From: Mesostigma viride
Taxonomy: Eukaryota > Streptophyta > Mesostigmatophyceae > Mesostigmatales > Mesostigmataceae
Direction: 5' to 3'
Assembly (NCBI GenBank): GCA_009746045.1
Contig: RPFO01000167.1
Coordinates: 1,975,652 to 2,037,651 of the forward strand
Length of the DNA stretch: 62,000 nt
Part shown: positions 1-9,105 of the stretch, piece by piece
Layout: every line of letters begins with the position of its first letter
How positions within the stretch are numbered: the stretch's first letter is position 1
Position numbers and translations under genes: made by a program
The notes under the pieces: generated by a model
What the model was told of the DNA's origin: nothing
The model's database searches: none
What the model saw: only the letters and a program-made list of their open reading frames with translations

Positions 1-1729
1 ACTGCAGACGGCGTGCTGGAACAACGTGATGGAAAACCACCGCGTTGAACGAGATTGTGGAGAAGATGGAGCCGCGGTGCGCGCGCACAATCTCCCGCCT
101 CATGGCCATATGGGCGAGAATGCGTGGACGTCCAGGCCGGCATGGATGTCCAGGATATCATCCTGCATGCCATCGCCGTCGTGTACAGCCGCGCGAGTCT
201 GTCAGCAGCATGATCGAGTCCAGGAGGCGCAGGGACGACAACTCGAAGCTCGCGCACACGATCGTGAGGCTCAGCAGCGGGGAGTGGCGGCTCAACGAGT
301 ACCAGGTGCTCCTACGGGTCCTCTCACAGCGCTGGGAGCGGGCGGGGGTGAGGAGGGGGCCAAACGGGGAGGACGGGGTGTACGAGAGGGTGATCACACC
401 GGACGGGTACGACACCCATCACTGGGTGAAGAGCACCACCATGGCGGAGTGGGTGTCTGACCAGGTGGCAGAGTCCGACCCGACCTTGTGGCGCCTCGCC
501 AACAGGGACGGGGGGGTGAAGGACAAGGCCATCAAGAGCTTTGTCACCGCGGCGGTCAAGGATCGCCGCGTCCGCCCGCGCGACCGCCACGTGTTCGCGT
601 TCCGGAACGGCATCTACAGGACGGACAGGGACGAGTTCCTCTTCTACCCTGCCGACCTGGACGCCGATGTGGGTGCGTGCAGGTACTTCGACGAGGACAT
701 GCCCGCCAACCTGTTCAGCGACGAGTACAAGGGGACTACGACACGGGCGGGTGGCAGGACATCATTTGCGAGCCGATCAACAAGATCCTGAGCGACCAGG
801 ATTACTCGCCCGATGTCAAGAAGGCGTTCTGGGCGCTGGGGGTGGGCCGGATGCTGTATGACGTCCGGGAGATCAACAACATGGAGGTCATGGTCTTCCT
901 GAAGGGCGTCGGCGGGTCCGGCAAGTCGACCCTGGTTCGCGTGATCGAGTACATCTACGGCGAGGACGCTGGCCAGGTGTCTAACAACATCGAGGCCACC
1001 TTCGGCCTGGCGCAAGTGGCGGACAAGTACGCCGTCTTCAGCTACGAGCTGAACGACCACTTCCGGCTGGAGCTCTCCGAGTTCCTGTCGCTCACCAGCG
1101 GGGAGCGCATCACCCTGGCGCAGAAGCACAAGGGGGCCATCAGCGTCGCCTGGAAGGCGCCCTTCCTGGCGGCCGGCAACCGCCCGTTCTGGAAATCGGA
1201 CAACGCCAACGCCATCTTCCGCCGCCTCGTGCCCTTCCCCTTCGACAAGAGGCCGCCCGGCCAGGACACCACGCTCGACCAGCGGATCCAGAAGGACATC
1301 GGCACCATCCTCGTGAAGGCCAACCGGGCCTACCGCTCCTTCTGCGCCAAGCTGGGCTCCAGGGAGGTCCACGCGATCCTCCCCCTGGAGTTCACCCTGT
1401 GGCGCAGTACTGCCCAGGAGTCCGGCAGCGCCCTCGAGTCCTTCTTCGCGACCGTGTCCTCCCTGGTGCTGAACGAGGAGGCGTACTGCCCGTGGGAGGT
1501 GTTCACGAGGAAGTTCCAGGAGTGGCTGAGGATGCGCGACGCCCGTGCGAGGGTCGTCCTTGACGACGACTACTACAGGCACGTCTTCTCCCAGCGCGGC
1601 ATCCGCGTGAACTTCGGGGATAAGGAGTTCAAGTTCTACCCGCGCAACTCCATCCGCCGCAGGAGGGCCTTCTACGTGTACGGCGTGGACTTCGAGGAGG
1701 AGGAGGATGTCGCCCGCGCCGATGTCTGA
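1..1729 (+). pseudogene. D5-like SF3 helicase (giant-virus replicative helicase), 5' partial and frameshifted
   Basis: This is the replicative superfamily 3 helicase/ATPase of giant viruses, which unwinds DNA at the viral replication fork. The C-terminal part (about 750-1729) reads cleanly: a Walker A motif GVGGSGKST near 905-930, a Walker-B-like stretch VFSYELND near 1035, a sensor-like LAAGNRPF near 1170, and a C-terminal winged-helix-like region. The upstream D5_N-type part reads in another frame up to about 730. The two frames join at a G4 run (731-734) where one base appears to be missing. Further frame changes seem to occur in the first 230 bases, so the N-terminus is uncertain, and the gene also runs off the left edge. 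No primase domain is fused; a separate primase gene lies at 9035. Family assignment is firm; whether the breaks are real or sequencing errors is open. Confidence 0.85.
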
Positions 1730-2144
1730 AAGCCTTAGGGTGGCTGTCACCGTGGCTAAGGCACCCCTCGATAGCCAGCCCTCGATGCATGTAGTGCATT
1801 CCCAGTATGTAGCAGATGCCCTGTAGTCCGGGAATGGACGCGAGCTGCGTGTTCCGCTCGCCTTGACAGCACAAATTGTGCGTAAAATGCCCTTTATAAT
1901 AAAGCAACTCCTTTATTGATAATAAAGTTTGTATGAGTATTGGTAGCACACAAAATGACCTCTTTGATGTTGGCCCATCCCCATTGGATGTCCGCCCCGC
2001 GGCCTATCCCAACTAGGCCTCCCATTGGCCGCGGGGGCGCCCCCATCCGTTCCTTGTCCCCCGTGCTGGCCGTCCTGGACGAGCTGGGTATAAATGTGAG
2101 ATTGTACAATGAGGAGGTGGTAGGCGAGCTTCTGCTGGGTCTCG
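1730..2144. other. intergenic region with AT-rich 3'-end signals
   Basis: About 415 bases between the helicase stop and the next minus-strand gene. It contains AATAAA-type sequences and a short AT-rich dyad near 1893-1930, consistent with 3' ends of converging transcripts. A minus-strand ORF (2148-1894, 84 codons) starts with an ATGA overlap on the stop of the gene ending at 2145. It has no recognisable features and I do not call it a gene. Confidence 0.4.
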
Positions 2145-2540
2145 TCATTTTGTGGCTTGTCCAGTCTGTCCGTGGGCGCGGGTGAGATTCAGGCCCACAC
2201 GCCGAAGGGAATCGAACGCCCCCGGACGCTTCCTCGTCTTTGTCTCGGGCCCCCACTCGATGTACAAGCGGCAGCCGCCGATCTGCTTGACTCGAAACCC
2301 CCGCCGAAACAGTCGCTTCCCCACCTGTCGCACGATGTCGTGGGGAGAGTAGATGGGCAGCCCGAATTGATACACTGGTACGGTGTAGAAAGCGAACTGG
2401 CGTCCGTGCCGGGCGTTTGCCTCGATCACGAGCTCCGCCGCGTGCAGTAGGCGCTCCTCCACGACACGGCTGCCGCGCTCGGCCTCTTTCGATATCGAGT
2501 ACGCGCGTTTCGCGGTCACTGTCGGCTTTGAATGGAACAT
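2145..2540 (-). CDS. conserved giant-virus hypothetical protein (131 aa)
   Basis: The 131-residue product starts at the ATG complementary to 2538-2540. Residues roughly 40-85 (FAFYTVPVYQFGLPIYSPHD, then a KRLFRRGF segment and an RLYIEWG strand) follow the pattern of a small family found across nucleocytoviruses, which I recall as annotated DUF5759: a Tyr/Pro-rich strand, a helix, then a beta strand ending in a Trp. No enzymatic motif is visible. The start overlaps by nine bases the divergent gene at 2532, so the two share a very short promoter region. Function unknown. Confidence 0.65.
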   Translation of the reverse strand: MFHSKPTVTAKRAYSISKEAERGSRVVEERLLHAAELVIEANARHGRQFAFYTVPVYQFGLPIYSPHDIVRQVGKRLFRRGFRVKQIGGCRLYIEWGPETKTRKRPGAFDSLRRVGLNLTRAHGQTGQATK

Positions 2541-3053
2541 CCTGATATAGACATGGACGATAACAATGGGGTCCAGCCGGGCGGGTCCAATGCGATCATC
2601 ATCCCCCGCGCCTCCAATGACACCGTGCACGTGCACACCATGGCGGAAAACTGGAGCTTCCAGGCCATCGGGAAGTTGCTGGGGGGCCAACCGTCACTCT
2701 ATGACATCCTGAAGCCCCTCAATTCCTCCACGCGTCTTTCTGTGGGCGTGTACTACGCGCATCCGGAGCACGGTCACAACCAGACCGCGTCCAAGATTAT
2801 CGGCCACCCCATTCACGGGGACGTGTTGCTCATAAAGACATACGATGACGGAGAGTCGCCCACCAAGGTCAGGTGCATCACCGAGTACGATCTGGGGGTG
2901 GCGGTGCGGTCGCCCAAGGACTTGTGGCTGCCCGTGCTGTGCGCGGAGACCCAAGAGGGGCGAGCCGCCCCCGCGCCCACGTGCAGGAGGTGTGGGAGGC
3001 CTTACTCTAGCACCGTCTCCAGGGAAGACGTGTGTGCGTGCACTTTTCCGTAG
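2532..3053 (+). CDS. hypothetical protein with C-terminal zinc-ribbon-like Cys cluster (173 aa)
   Basis: The protein has a central globular part (residues about 40-135) with alternating strands and an acidic surface, followed by four cysteines at the C-terminus (CRRCGRP then CAC) that could form a zinc knuckle. The region around NQTASKIIGHPIHGDVLLI resembles DUF3846-type proteins of large DNA viruses, in which an Asn/Ala stretch precedes a hydrophobic strand; that is a weak pattern match. It is divergent to, and overlaps the start of, the neighbour ending at 2540. Function unknown. Confidence 0.55.
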   Translation: MEHPDIDMDDNNGVQPGGSNAIIIPRASNDTVHVHTMAENWSFQAIGKLLGGQPSLYDILKPLNSSTRLSVGVYYAHPEHGHNQTASKIIGHPIHGDVLLIKTYDDGESPTKVRCITEYDLGVAVRSPKDLWLPVLCAETQEGRAAPAPTCRRCGRPYSSTVSREDVCACTFP

Positions 3054-3098
3054 CGAGCCAAAAATTTATTTATCATGTATCAATACAATACAGTGGCG

Positions 3099-3334
3099 AT
3101 GATGCTGTCAATGCAACCACCCAATGCAAAGGACGCGCGGCGCCAGCAGGAACAGCAGTCCGGGGGGTGTCCCCCATGACCATCGCCGCCCTCGTGGCGA
3201 TCGCGGTCGGGGCGTATTTCATCTGGCGCCGCTCGTCCAACTCGAATGGCGTGCTGTACACGATCCCTGCCGGGCGCGGCCCGCCAGGGGAGATGGCGGC
3301 CTATGGCGCGGGCGAAGGCATGCTGATTGGCTAA
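3099..3334 (+). CDS. small single-pass membrane protein, probable frameshift in a G6 run
   Basis: An ATG at 3099 opens a hydrophilic N-terminus rich in Gln and Arg. A second frame from about 3168 encodes a transmembrane helix (MTIAALVAIAVGAYFIW) followed by basic residues and a Gly/Pro-rich tail. The two frames meet at the G6 run 3162-3167, and the total length (236 nt) is one base short of a whole number of codons. The combined product would be about 78 residues, a size and layout common for virion membrane proteins of giant viruses. Alternatively only the downstream part from ATG 3176 is translated (52 residues). Confidence 0.5.
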
Positions 3335-3970
3335 GGCGGGGCGGCGGCCTCCTCCACCGCCACCTCGGTTTCGACGGCCACGTCCTCTTGGATGTCCCCT
3401 TGCACGCCTTGCTCGCCCGCCTCCTTGGCGTCCTGGATGCGCTTGTCGTTGAAGGCCTTCACCTTCTCTCTCTGCGAGTGGTAGCCGCCCATGATCTTGT
3501 TCAGACGCTCGTCCGAGTACTTGTGCTGGATCTCCCCCCGGAGCTCGTCCGGCAGGGGCAGCACCAGCCAATTGTACATGCTCACCACGAATATGTCAAA
3601 GCGGGGGTCCGCGCCCATCAGCTGGTCCGCGTGCTCGCCCGCCTTCTCCACCGTCTCGAACACGCCGCGGATCTTCAGCGCCATGTGGTTGCTCTGGGGG
3701 GGCACGACGACGCTCACCACCGCGTAACACTGCCCCGGGACGTGCAGGTGGGGGGGTCGGGGCTCGCCTCCTGCGTCTTGCGAACCTCGGCCGGGGGGTG
3801 GACACGGGCACGGGGGGGTCGACGCTTGTGGCCGCCTGCGGTTGCGGCGGCGGCGGGCCGTCCGCGAAATCGGGCATCTGCCCGGAGGACTGGAACCGCT
3901 CGTGCTCCTCCTGGGTCAGCACGATGGGGGCGCCGACGCTCATGTTCATGAACTTGCCCTTGCCCTCCAT
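3331..3970 (-). CDS. DUF5832-like giant-virus protein, two apparent frameshifts
   Basis: The C-terminal 125 residues contain the conserved core of a nucleocytovirus family I recall as DUF5832: an N-terminal VVPPQ segment, IRGVFETVEKA with following helices, DPRFDIFVVSMYNWL, and a charged coiled tail. The N-terminal 50 residues (from the ATG at 3970) lie in another frame. The link passes through G-runs at 3793-3798 and 3750-3756, and the total of 640 nt is two bases short of whole codons, which fits one lost base in each. The function of the family is not established. The end overlaps the end of the converging gene at 3334 by four bases. Confidence 0.7.
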
Positions 3971-4058
3971 CCTCGCCCGGTGCCTTACCTTGTGCGAGAA
4001 AAACTATTTGCGCGTGTAAGCGAATCCGCCTGCCCTCCCGTACCGTCTCCTGTCCCTC

Positions 4059-5087
4059 CTAGGCAAAGGGTTCGGGGCACATGATGCCGTAGACCTTCTT
4101 CATGCGGTCCCTGTACAATTTCACGAACGCGTCACCGGGGGTCAGGCGATTGCGCCACCACTCCTCCGCGACCACGTTCGCGACGATGTCGTCGTCCTCC
4201 TTCAGCGGCAACGCGTTCAACAGCCAGAACAGGAAGTCCCACGCAGGGTCCGTCAGGATGTTGCGAGACACCCGGCAGGTGAGGAGCGACTTGGTCGACT
4301 CGTACGGCTGCACGCTGAACCATAGGGCGAACACGGGCTTCTCGTGCCCGGATATCGCGAACCTCAGGCTGGCGGTGTACGGCAGGTGGAACTCGTTGTC
4401 GACCGAGATCGTGAGGGACCCTTTCGCGGGCGGCGGCGACGCCCTGCCCTCGTCAGGCATGAGGCCGAGGAGCAGGCGTCCCACGAGATCGGCGGTCACC
4501 GGATAGCTGTACACGCTCCTCCCGGTGAGAAGGCCCCCGGACCCGTCCGTCTCGGTCTTCACGTCGGTGCTCTTGTCGTCCACGATTTTCACCTTGTGGA
4601 CGTGCGGGAGATGCACGTGGTCCAGTAGGTTCTCCATCACGATCATCGGATGCGCGCCGATGGACGAGGAGTACGAAAACGTACGGTATCCGTCGTCGGA
4701 GAACTCGGGCATGGTCGGCGGGGATGACTCGCCGTCGCCGATGCCGGTGTTCACCCAGACCAGGTCCGTGTCCTCCTTCGCGTCCAGGTAGTTGTCTCCG
4801 TTGTTATGCTTGCCCCAGTACATCCCGTGGTACGCGCAACGGACGCGGCCGTCATCCACCCTGCAGTTGTGAGATAACCTAGCCCCGCGGTGTGGACACG
4901 CGTTCCTGACCGCTAGCGTTTCGTCCCTCTGTCGGTGGTTGTAGAGGAGGATCTCCTCGTTGTATATCTTCGTCACCTTCGGCTCTCCCGGCTTGCGGCC
5001 CACGCACACCCACTTGTCGGGGTGCTCGTTCGATGCGGACGGTCTGCGTCTCGTCACGACCGCGCAAGTGTGCAATGCCCCCGCCAT
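4059..5087 (-). CDS. Rieske non-heme iron oxygenase (342 aa)
   Basis: A complete Rieske-type oxygenase, an enzyme class that uses a [2Fe-2S] cluster and a mononuclear iron to oxidise organic substrates with O2. The cluster ligands are visible as CPHRG near residue 64 and CAYHGMYW near residue 83. The mononuclear iron site is visible as NLLDHVHLPHVH near residue 152, which matches the NxxDxxHxxxxH consensus. Length is typical of the single-subunit oxygenases, a group that includes pheophorbide a oxygenase-like and sterol-type enzymes. The substrate cannot be read from the sequence. An electron-donor reductase is not encoded nearby, so a host ferredoxin would have to serve. Uninterrupted, with base composition like its viral neighbours. 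An auxiliary metabolic gene of host or bacterial origin is likely. Confidence 0.9.
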   Translation of the reverse strand: MAGALHTCAVVTRRRPSASNEHPDKWVCVGRKPGEPKVTKIYNEEILLYNHRQRDETLAVRNACPHRGARLSHNCRVDDGRVRCAYHGMYWGKHNNGDNYLDAKEDTDLVWVNTGIGDGESSPPTMPEFSDDGYRTFSYSSSIGAHPMIVMENLLDHVHLPHVHKVKIVDDKSTDVKTETDGSGGLLTGRSVYSYPVTADLVGRLLLGLMPDEGRASPPPAKGSLTISVDNEFHLPYTASLRFAISGHEKPVFALWFSVQPYESTKSLLTCRVSRNILTDPAWDFLFWLLNALPLKEDDDIVANVVAEEWWRNRLTPGDAFVKLYRDRMKKVYGIMCPEPFA

Positions 5088-5139
5088 GTCTTTCTACGCG
5101 GAAAGAAATTGTAGGTGTCCGTGTAAGCGATGGCCGACG

Positions 5140-5598
5140 TCAGTAGTCGTCGAAGAAGCTGCCGTCGTCCCCCAGGATGTTGGAGCCGTCCAGCCTTTCT
5201 ACGTTCTGCTTGCGGTGGCACACCGTGTAGGCCGGGTGCGGGATGACCGAGTTGTCAGGCTGCTCGTCGCCCAGGAACACGCGCGCGTACCTCTCGTAAT
5301 CGTCCAGATTGGAGTACACGCTGTTCAGCTTCCCCAAGCGGTTGGCCACGTCCCGGTTGATGGAGTCGACCACCTCCCAGATGCCGCTGAGGTCGCCGGT
5401 CTCCACGGCGCGCCGCTCGAGGAAGGACGCGTCCGAGCGGAGGCCGTACACCATCCGGATCATCTGCGCCACTTCGTCCTCCAGCACGTCCACGCCCCAG
5501 GAAGCCGTAACGCCCTGCTGGATGGCCTGGATGTTAGAGAGGCGGAACAGCTCGGTGTGCACCGGGTAAGCGGACGCGGCGAGGTCGGGATCGGACAT
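5140..5598 (-). CDS. conserved small giant-virus protein (152 aa), DUF5761-like pattern
   Basis: Starts at ATG 5598; an upstream GTG is less likely. The layout, a FRLSNIQAIQQGV helix, then VDVLEDEVAQMIRMVYG, then a Leu/Asn-rich helix and a C-terminal hydrophilic tail with RKQNVERL, follows a family conserved in nucleocytoviruses that I recall as DUF5761 and that is sometimes listed among virion proteins. This is a recollection of pattern, not a search result. It is head to tail with the Rieske gene on the same strand, about 50 bases apart. Confidence 0.6.
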   Translation of the reverse strand: MSDPDLAASAYPVHTELFRLSNIQAIQQGVTASWGVDVLEDEVAQMIRMVYGLRSDASFLERRAVETGDLSGIWEVVDSINRDVANRLGKLNSVYSNLDDYERYARVFLGDEQPDNSVIPHPAYTVCHRKQNVERLDGSNILGDDGSFFDDY

Positions 5599-5705
5599 CC
5601 TTGCCACCCCCCGGCGATCCCGCCGTACATGGTGGAAATGGTGGCATTGGGCACGTTCTCCACGGGATGCATTTTATATTACCCCATAATATTAAATTGC
5701 CGTCC

Positions 5706-6308
5706 ATGATTGTGCTCAGCTTTGACGTGGGGATCGCCAACCTGGCCTACTGCGTCGTCAAGCTGACCGACGGGGACGGGAACGAGTACGCCAAAGGCCT
5801 CCCCTTCGAGATCCTGGGCTGGGAAGTGATCGACCTGAACGCGCGGTCCCTGGACGAGGCGTGCAGGAAGCTGCCGGGGGAGCTCCTGAAACGCATCGAC
5901 GTGCTCGGGTGCGCGGACAAGGTCATCATCGAGAGGCAGACGAAGACCAACGTGAAGATGAAGGTGATGAGCCACGCCCTGCAGGTCTTCTTCGAGAGCC
6001 ATCTGGTCCTGCGCCCGGTGGTCAGCGACCTGATGAAGCCCATGGTGGTCGAGTTCTCGTCCCCGCTGAAGAAGCTGAGCGTGTACTCGGGCCCCCCGAT
6101 CGCCTGCTCCATTCAGAACTCGTACAGGAGGAACAAGAAGATGGCCATCGAGCACACCCTCAAGATCCTGGAGAAGTACCCCGTGTTCGTCGAGTACTTC
6201 CACGCCCTCACCAAGAAGGACGACGCCGCCGACGCCCTCCTGCACGCCCTGGTGGCCCTGCACGAGCACTGGGGCGGCGCCCGAAAGCCCGTGTCTGTGG
6301 ATGTCTGA
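5706..6308 (+). CDS. poxvirus/mitochondrial-type RuvC Holliday junction resolvase (200 aa)
   Basis: A RuvC-fold resolvase that cuts four-way DNA junctions and debranches concatemers before packaging. The first strand MIVLSFDVGIANLAYCVV carries the catalytic Asp. KVIIERQTKTNVKMK supplies the second acidic residue, and KKDDAADALLHALVAL supplies the terminal Asp pair typical of RuvC. The start at 5706 is chosen because homology begins at the first beta strand. Length matches the A22/CCE1-like family. It precedes the YqaJ nuclease by 62 bases on the same strand, suggesting a recombination module. Confidence 0.9.
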   Translation: MIVLSFDVGIANLAYCVVKLTDGDGNEYAKGLPFEILGWEVIDLNARSLDEACRKLPGELLKRIDVLGCADKVIIERQTKTNVKMKVMSHALQVFFESHLVLRPVVSDLMKPMVVEFSSPLKKLSVYSGPPIACSIQNSYRRNKKMAIEHTLKILEKYPVFVEYFHALTKKDDAADALLHALVALHEHWGGARKPVSVDV

Positions 6309-6369
6309 GTGCGGCTAGCCGGTCGCCAAAAAAATCCCCTCCCTGTATGCAAATGGGACGCGCGGCCAG

Positions 6370-7191
6370 ATGGCAGAACTCGTTGAGACACCGACGGAGC
6401 AGGCGGGCGAGGAGTACGTCCACCCCGTAGTCAGAGGCCTGCTGAACATGAAGACGGCGCCCCAGCACTCGCCCGAGTGGTTCGCGATACGTGACCGGAT
6501 GTTGACCGCGTCCGACGTGGCAGCCGCGATAGGAGCGAATCCGTATCAAAGCGTCGACAAACTTCTCCGGAAGAAGCTGGGGGATGACAAGTACGTGTTC
6601 CAGGGCAACGCGGCCACTCGACACGGGAACGAGAACGAGGATGTGGCCGCGCAGGAGTACGCGCGCAGGACGGGGAAGAAGTGCCTCCAATTCGGCCTCA
6701 TACCCCATCCCTTGCACCCGTGGCTCGGGGGGAGCCCGGATCGCATCACCACCGACGGCGTCCTGGTGGAGATCAAGTGCCCCATCAAGCGGGACATCAA
6801 GCACGAAATACCCTCCTACTACCTCCCCCAGGTCCAGGTGCTTTTGGAGATCGTCAACCTGGAGATGTGCCATTTCGTGCAGTTCCGCCCGTCCAGCACC
6901 TGGGCGGAGATGGAGATGGACATCCTGGAGGTCAAGCGGGACCGAAACTGGTTCCGCCAGAAGCTGCCTCTCATGCAGAAGTTCAGGGACGTGTGGGTAG
7001 AGGCTACCGAGAACGGGGGGCTGCAGTACCTGCACAAGAAGGGGGTCTTCTGCAGCAGCTCCTCGTCGGGGGACGAGTGCGAGGAGGACGCGGCCAATGG
7101 GAGGAAAAAGCGCCGGGTCGTGGAGGTCACTATCGACCCCCCCTTCCCGTTTATAGAGAGGCCAGCGGTGATGGACAGTGGGATCTCTTGA
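6370..7191 (+). CDS. YqaJ-like viral recombinase / lambda-exonuclease-fold nuclease (273 aa)
   Basis: A PD-(D/E)XK nuclease related to lambda exonuclease, which resects DNA ends for single-strand annealing recombination. The order of motifs is clear: SPEWFAIRDRMLTASDVAAA at residues 36-56, RHGNENEDVA near 85, the active site GGSPDR near 121 and VEIKCP near 133, and YYLPQVQ near 152. The C-terminal 50 residues are acidic and basic low-complexity sequence, including a KKRR-type basic patch that may act as a nuclear localisation signal. Follows the resolvase gene directly. Confidence 0.9.
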   Translation: MAELVETPTEQAGEEYVHPVVRGLLNMKTAPQHSPEWFAIRDRMLTASDVAAAIGANPYQSVDKLLRKKLGDDKYVFQGNAATRHGNENEDVAAQEYARRTGKKCLQFGLIPHPLHPWLGGSPDRITTDGVLVEIKCPIKRDIKHEIPSYYLPQVQVLLEIVNLEMCHFVQFRPSSTWAEMEMDILEVKRDRNWFRQKLPLMQKFRDVWVEATENGGLQYLHKKGVFCSSSSSGDECEEDAANGRKKRRVVEVTIDPPFPFIERPAVMDSGIS

Positions 7192-7231
7192 TGGAAGGGT
7201 GAATTCATTTCTCAATTAATTTATAAGACAC

Positions 7232-7489
7232 ATGACCGTTCGTCATGCCATCACCAGGTGTCAATTCCATAAGATCATGAAGGCCATGATGCACATGCCC
7301 GAGAATGACAGGATGTCCTTCTGCTCCGGGATCATCCGCGATTTGCAGACGGGCGCGTATGGGGTAGAAGAGGGCGCCGAGCGCGCCTTGGGAGAGCTCG
7401 TCCGAATGAGAGACAGAGACAGTCCCCCCTCCGCCTCCCGATGCACGCCATCCAAAGGAGGGGGCAGAAGGCATTTGAGGCCTTTTTAG
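7232..7489 (+). CDS. small hypothetical protein (85 aa)
   Basis: A short ORF starting at an ATG 40 bases after the YqaJ stop. The N-terminal 60 residues look globular and partly helical, with several Met and Arg; the tail is basic and Pro/Ser-rich. No family recognised. It converges with the minus-strand gene at 7505 with a 15-base gap, which supports it being a real gene in a tightly packed genome. Confidence 0.4.
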   Translation: MTVRHAITRCQFHKIMKAMMHMPENDRMSFCSGIIRDLQTGAYGVEEGAERALGELVRMRDRDSPPSASRCTPSKGGGRRHLRPF

Positions 7490-7504
7490 GAGCGGGCGGG
7501 GCTC

Positions 7505-7768
7505 TCAGCCCAACCTCGAGTGGGACAACGCGAAGTCCTCGAAGGCCGCGAACGTCAAGTCTTGAAGCAGCGGGTAACCGTACGCCGCGCACTGCTCCTT
7601 CAGCGTCAGGTAGAGATTCAGCAGCTCGTCTCTGTACTGGCACTGAAAATGGTCCGGCAAGTCAGCAAGGGGGCGACACGTGTCGCAGCCCTCGCATCCA
7701 TCGTCGCATCCCTTCCCTGGCGCGCATGTGCTGCTGTCATCCTTGGGGTGGGTGTTGCGGTTGTCCAT
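7505..7768 (-). CDS. small Cys-rich hypothetical protein (87 aa)
   Basis: Starts at ATG 7768. The N-terminal third has six cysteines in CxPGxGCxxGCxxCxxC-like spacing, which could bind zinc. The C-terminal half is a helical segment with LLNLYLTLKEQC and a final FEDFALSHSRLG. The C-terminal pattern resembles small conserved nucleocytovirus proteins, but I do not recognise a named family. Confidence 0.5.
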   Translation of the reverse strand: MDNRNTHPKDDSSTCAPGKGCDDGCEGCDTCRPLADLPDHFQCQYRDELLNLYLTLKEQCAAYGYPLLQDLTFAAFEDFALSHSRLG

Positions 7769-7830
7769 GATAGGGTGCAACGGACTTCGGGCGTGTGCGA
7801 GAGAGAGTTACCAGTCGCCGAGATTTCTTT

Positions 7831-8052
7831 TTACCACCCGTAGCCGCGGTACCCGCCCCTGGCTGGAAGCAGGGCCGACGGGACGTACAGCCCCAGCACG
7901 AGCGCCACCAGCCAGAACGGCGTGAGCGTCTGCCGCGCGCCGACCCCGAACTTCATGGGGCGCCCGTCCGGCTCGAACATGCACGCGGGTTTCGCGCGCA
8001 GGAGCAGGTAGGACGCCGCGAAGAAGACCAGGAGAGACGGCAACGTGTCCAT
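7831..8052 (-). CDS. small two-helix membrane protein (73 aa)
   Basis: Two hydrophobic helices are visible: LPSLLVFFAASYLLL at residues 4-18 and PFWLVALVLGLYVPSALL at 45-62, separated by a short charged loop. The C-terminus is GGYRGYGW. A typical virion-membrane-type small protein. Same strand as, and 26 bases downstream of, the SLATT-like gene. Confidence 0.55.
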   Translation of the reverse strand: MDTLPSLLVFFAASYLLLRAKPACMFEPDGRPMKFGVGARQTLTPFWLVALVLGLYVPSALLPARGGYRGYGW

Positions 8053-8078
8053 CGTCAGGTTGCTATTAGACGAGAATT

Positions 8079-8849
8079 TTATCCCGCCGCCCCCATTATG
8101 CGCACCACAGCGTGGGCCTCGCGATCCCTCTTCACGCTCACGACCACCTTCCCCGGCCCGTCGCCAGACTCCGACCCCTCGCCCGTTTCCCTCACCTTGC
8201 GCCTGTACCTCTGCGCTATGAACTCGGGCATGTCCGGGCCTTGCGCCAAAAGGTTGTCGAGCGTCAGCCGGCAGACCTGGATGAACTCGAACGCATTCTG
8301 ACGGTGGGCCCGGGGCTTGGTCAGCTCGCAATCGATCTCCCGGAAGAAGGACCCGAATCGGTTCGACATCTGCTTGTGCTGCTCGGACCGTCTTGTGAAC
8401 TGCATGAAGTTCTGGACGCCGGTCAGCGCCGACACCACCATGCTGACCACGCCGATAGCGATGGCCGCCGTGTCGCCGTAATGGCTGCCGGATGCCACCT
8501 TCGAAAGAGAGGCGGTGCCGGCCACCGTGGACAGGATGATCGCCGGAATGCCCAACCCCTGAGACCAGCTGCGGAAGTAGCGTGACGCCATGTCGTGCAT
8601 GTGGCGAAACCCGACCCCCTTCTGGCCCCATCCGTACACCAGCTCCTCCATGTCGCGCGTCCACTCGGAGTTTGTCTCCTTGTCGCGGATCACGTACTTG
8701 TAGATGCCCATGTCGTGGGCGTTCTCCAGGTTCGTAGTGAGCTTCGTCATGTCGTACTTGGGGGAGCTGGCCGGCGTGACGTCAGAGCTGCCCCCGTCCG
8801 TCTTGATATCCGTCAGAATGGGGTGGGGGTGCATCTCCTTGTGGCTCAT
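8079..8849 (-). CDS. SLATT-domain-like two-transmembrane protein (256 aa)
   Basis: Start taken at ATG 8849 (MSHKEMHP), because the upstream extension is Lys/Thr low complexity. The core has a WTRDMEELVYGWGQK segment, a helix leading to a hairpin of two hydrophobic helices (GLGIPAIILSTVAGTASL and AIAIGVVSMVVSALTGV), then a long cytosolic helical part with FMQFTRRSEQHKQMSNRF. That arrangement is the hallmark of SLATT proteins, which in bacteria are membrane effectors partnered with nucleotide sensors and which are also common in giant viruses. No sensor partner is seen nearby, so a virion or membrane role is as likely as a defence role. Confidence 0.7.
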   Translation of the reverse strand: MSHKEMHPHPILTDIKTDGGSSDVTPASSPKYDMTKLTTNLENAHDMGIYKYVIRDKETNSEWTRDMEELVYGWGQKGVGFRHMHDMASRYFRSWSQGLGIPAIILSTVAGTASLSKVASGSHYGDTAAIAIGVVSMVVSALTGVQNFMQFTRRSEQHKQMSNRFGSFFREIDCELTKPRAHRQNAFEFIQVCRLTLDNLLAQGPDMPEFIAQRYRRKVRETGEGSESGDGPGKVVVSVKRDREAHAVVRIMGAAG

Positions 8850-8931
8850 CTTTGTAGTAGTTTTTTTTTTGTGCCTGTCTGCCCCCGAGCGCACGTAAAA
8901 CGGCGCAATTTATTTCTCGCCCTTGATTGCG

Positions 8932-9105
8932 ATGGACCCCTCGCTCGTCCTGTCGCTGACTGTCTTCGTGTCCTTCTGGTCTCTCGTGACCTGTCTCTTC
9001 CCCTTCCGACAGGCCTACGTCGAGGTAGACGGTGATGGGGGATCCCTACTCTGCCGCCACGCGCTGGCTGGTCCAGAAGGACTTGTTTGTCGGCAAGACG
9101 GATGA
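8932..9105 (+). CDS. possible small membrane peptide overlapping the primase start
   Basis: An ATG at 8932 opens 57 codons whose first 22 residues are a hydrophobic helix (SLVLSLTVFVSFWSLV). It overlaps the beginning of the primase gene by 71 bases in another frame. It may be a real small membrane protein or chance. The sequence at 9002-9012 ends in CCGACAG, so a splice acceptor ahead of the primase is a second possibility. Confidence 0.2.
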   Translation: MDPSLVLSLTVFVSFWSLVTCLFPFRQAYVEVDGDGGSLLCRHALAGPEGLVCRQDG

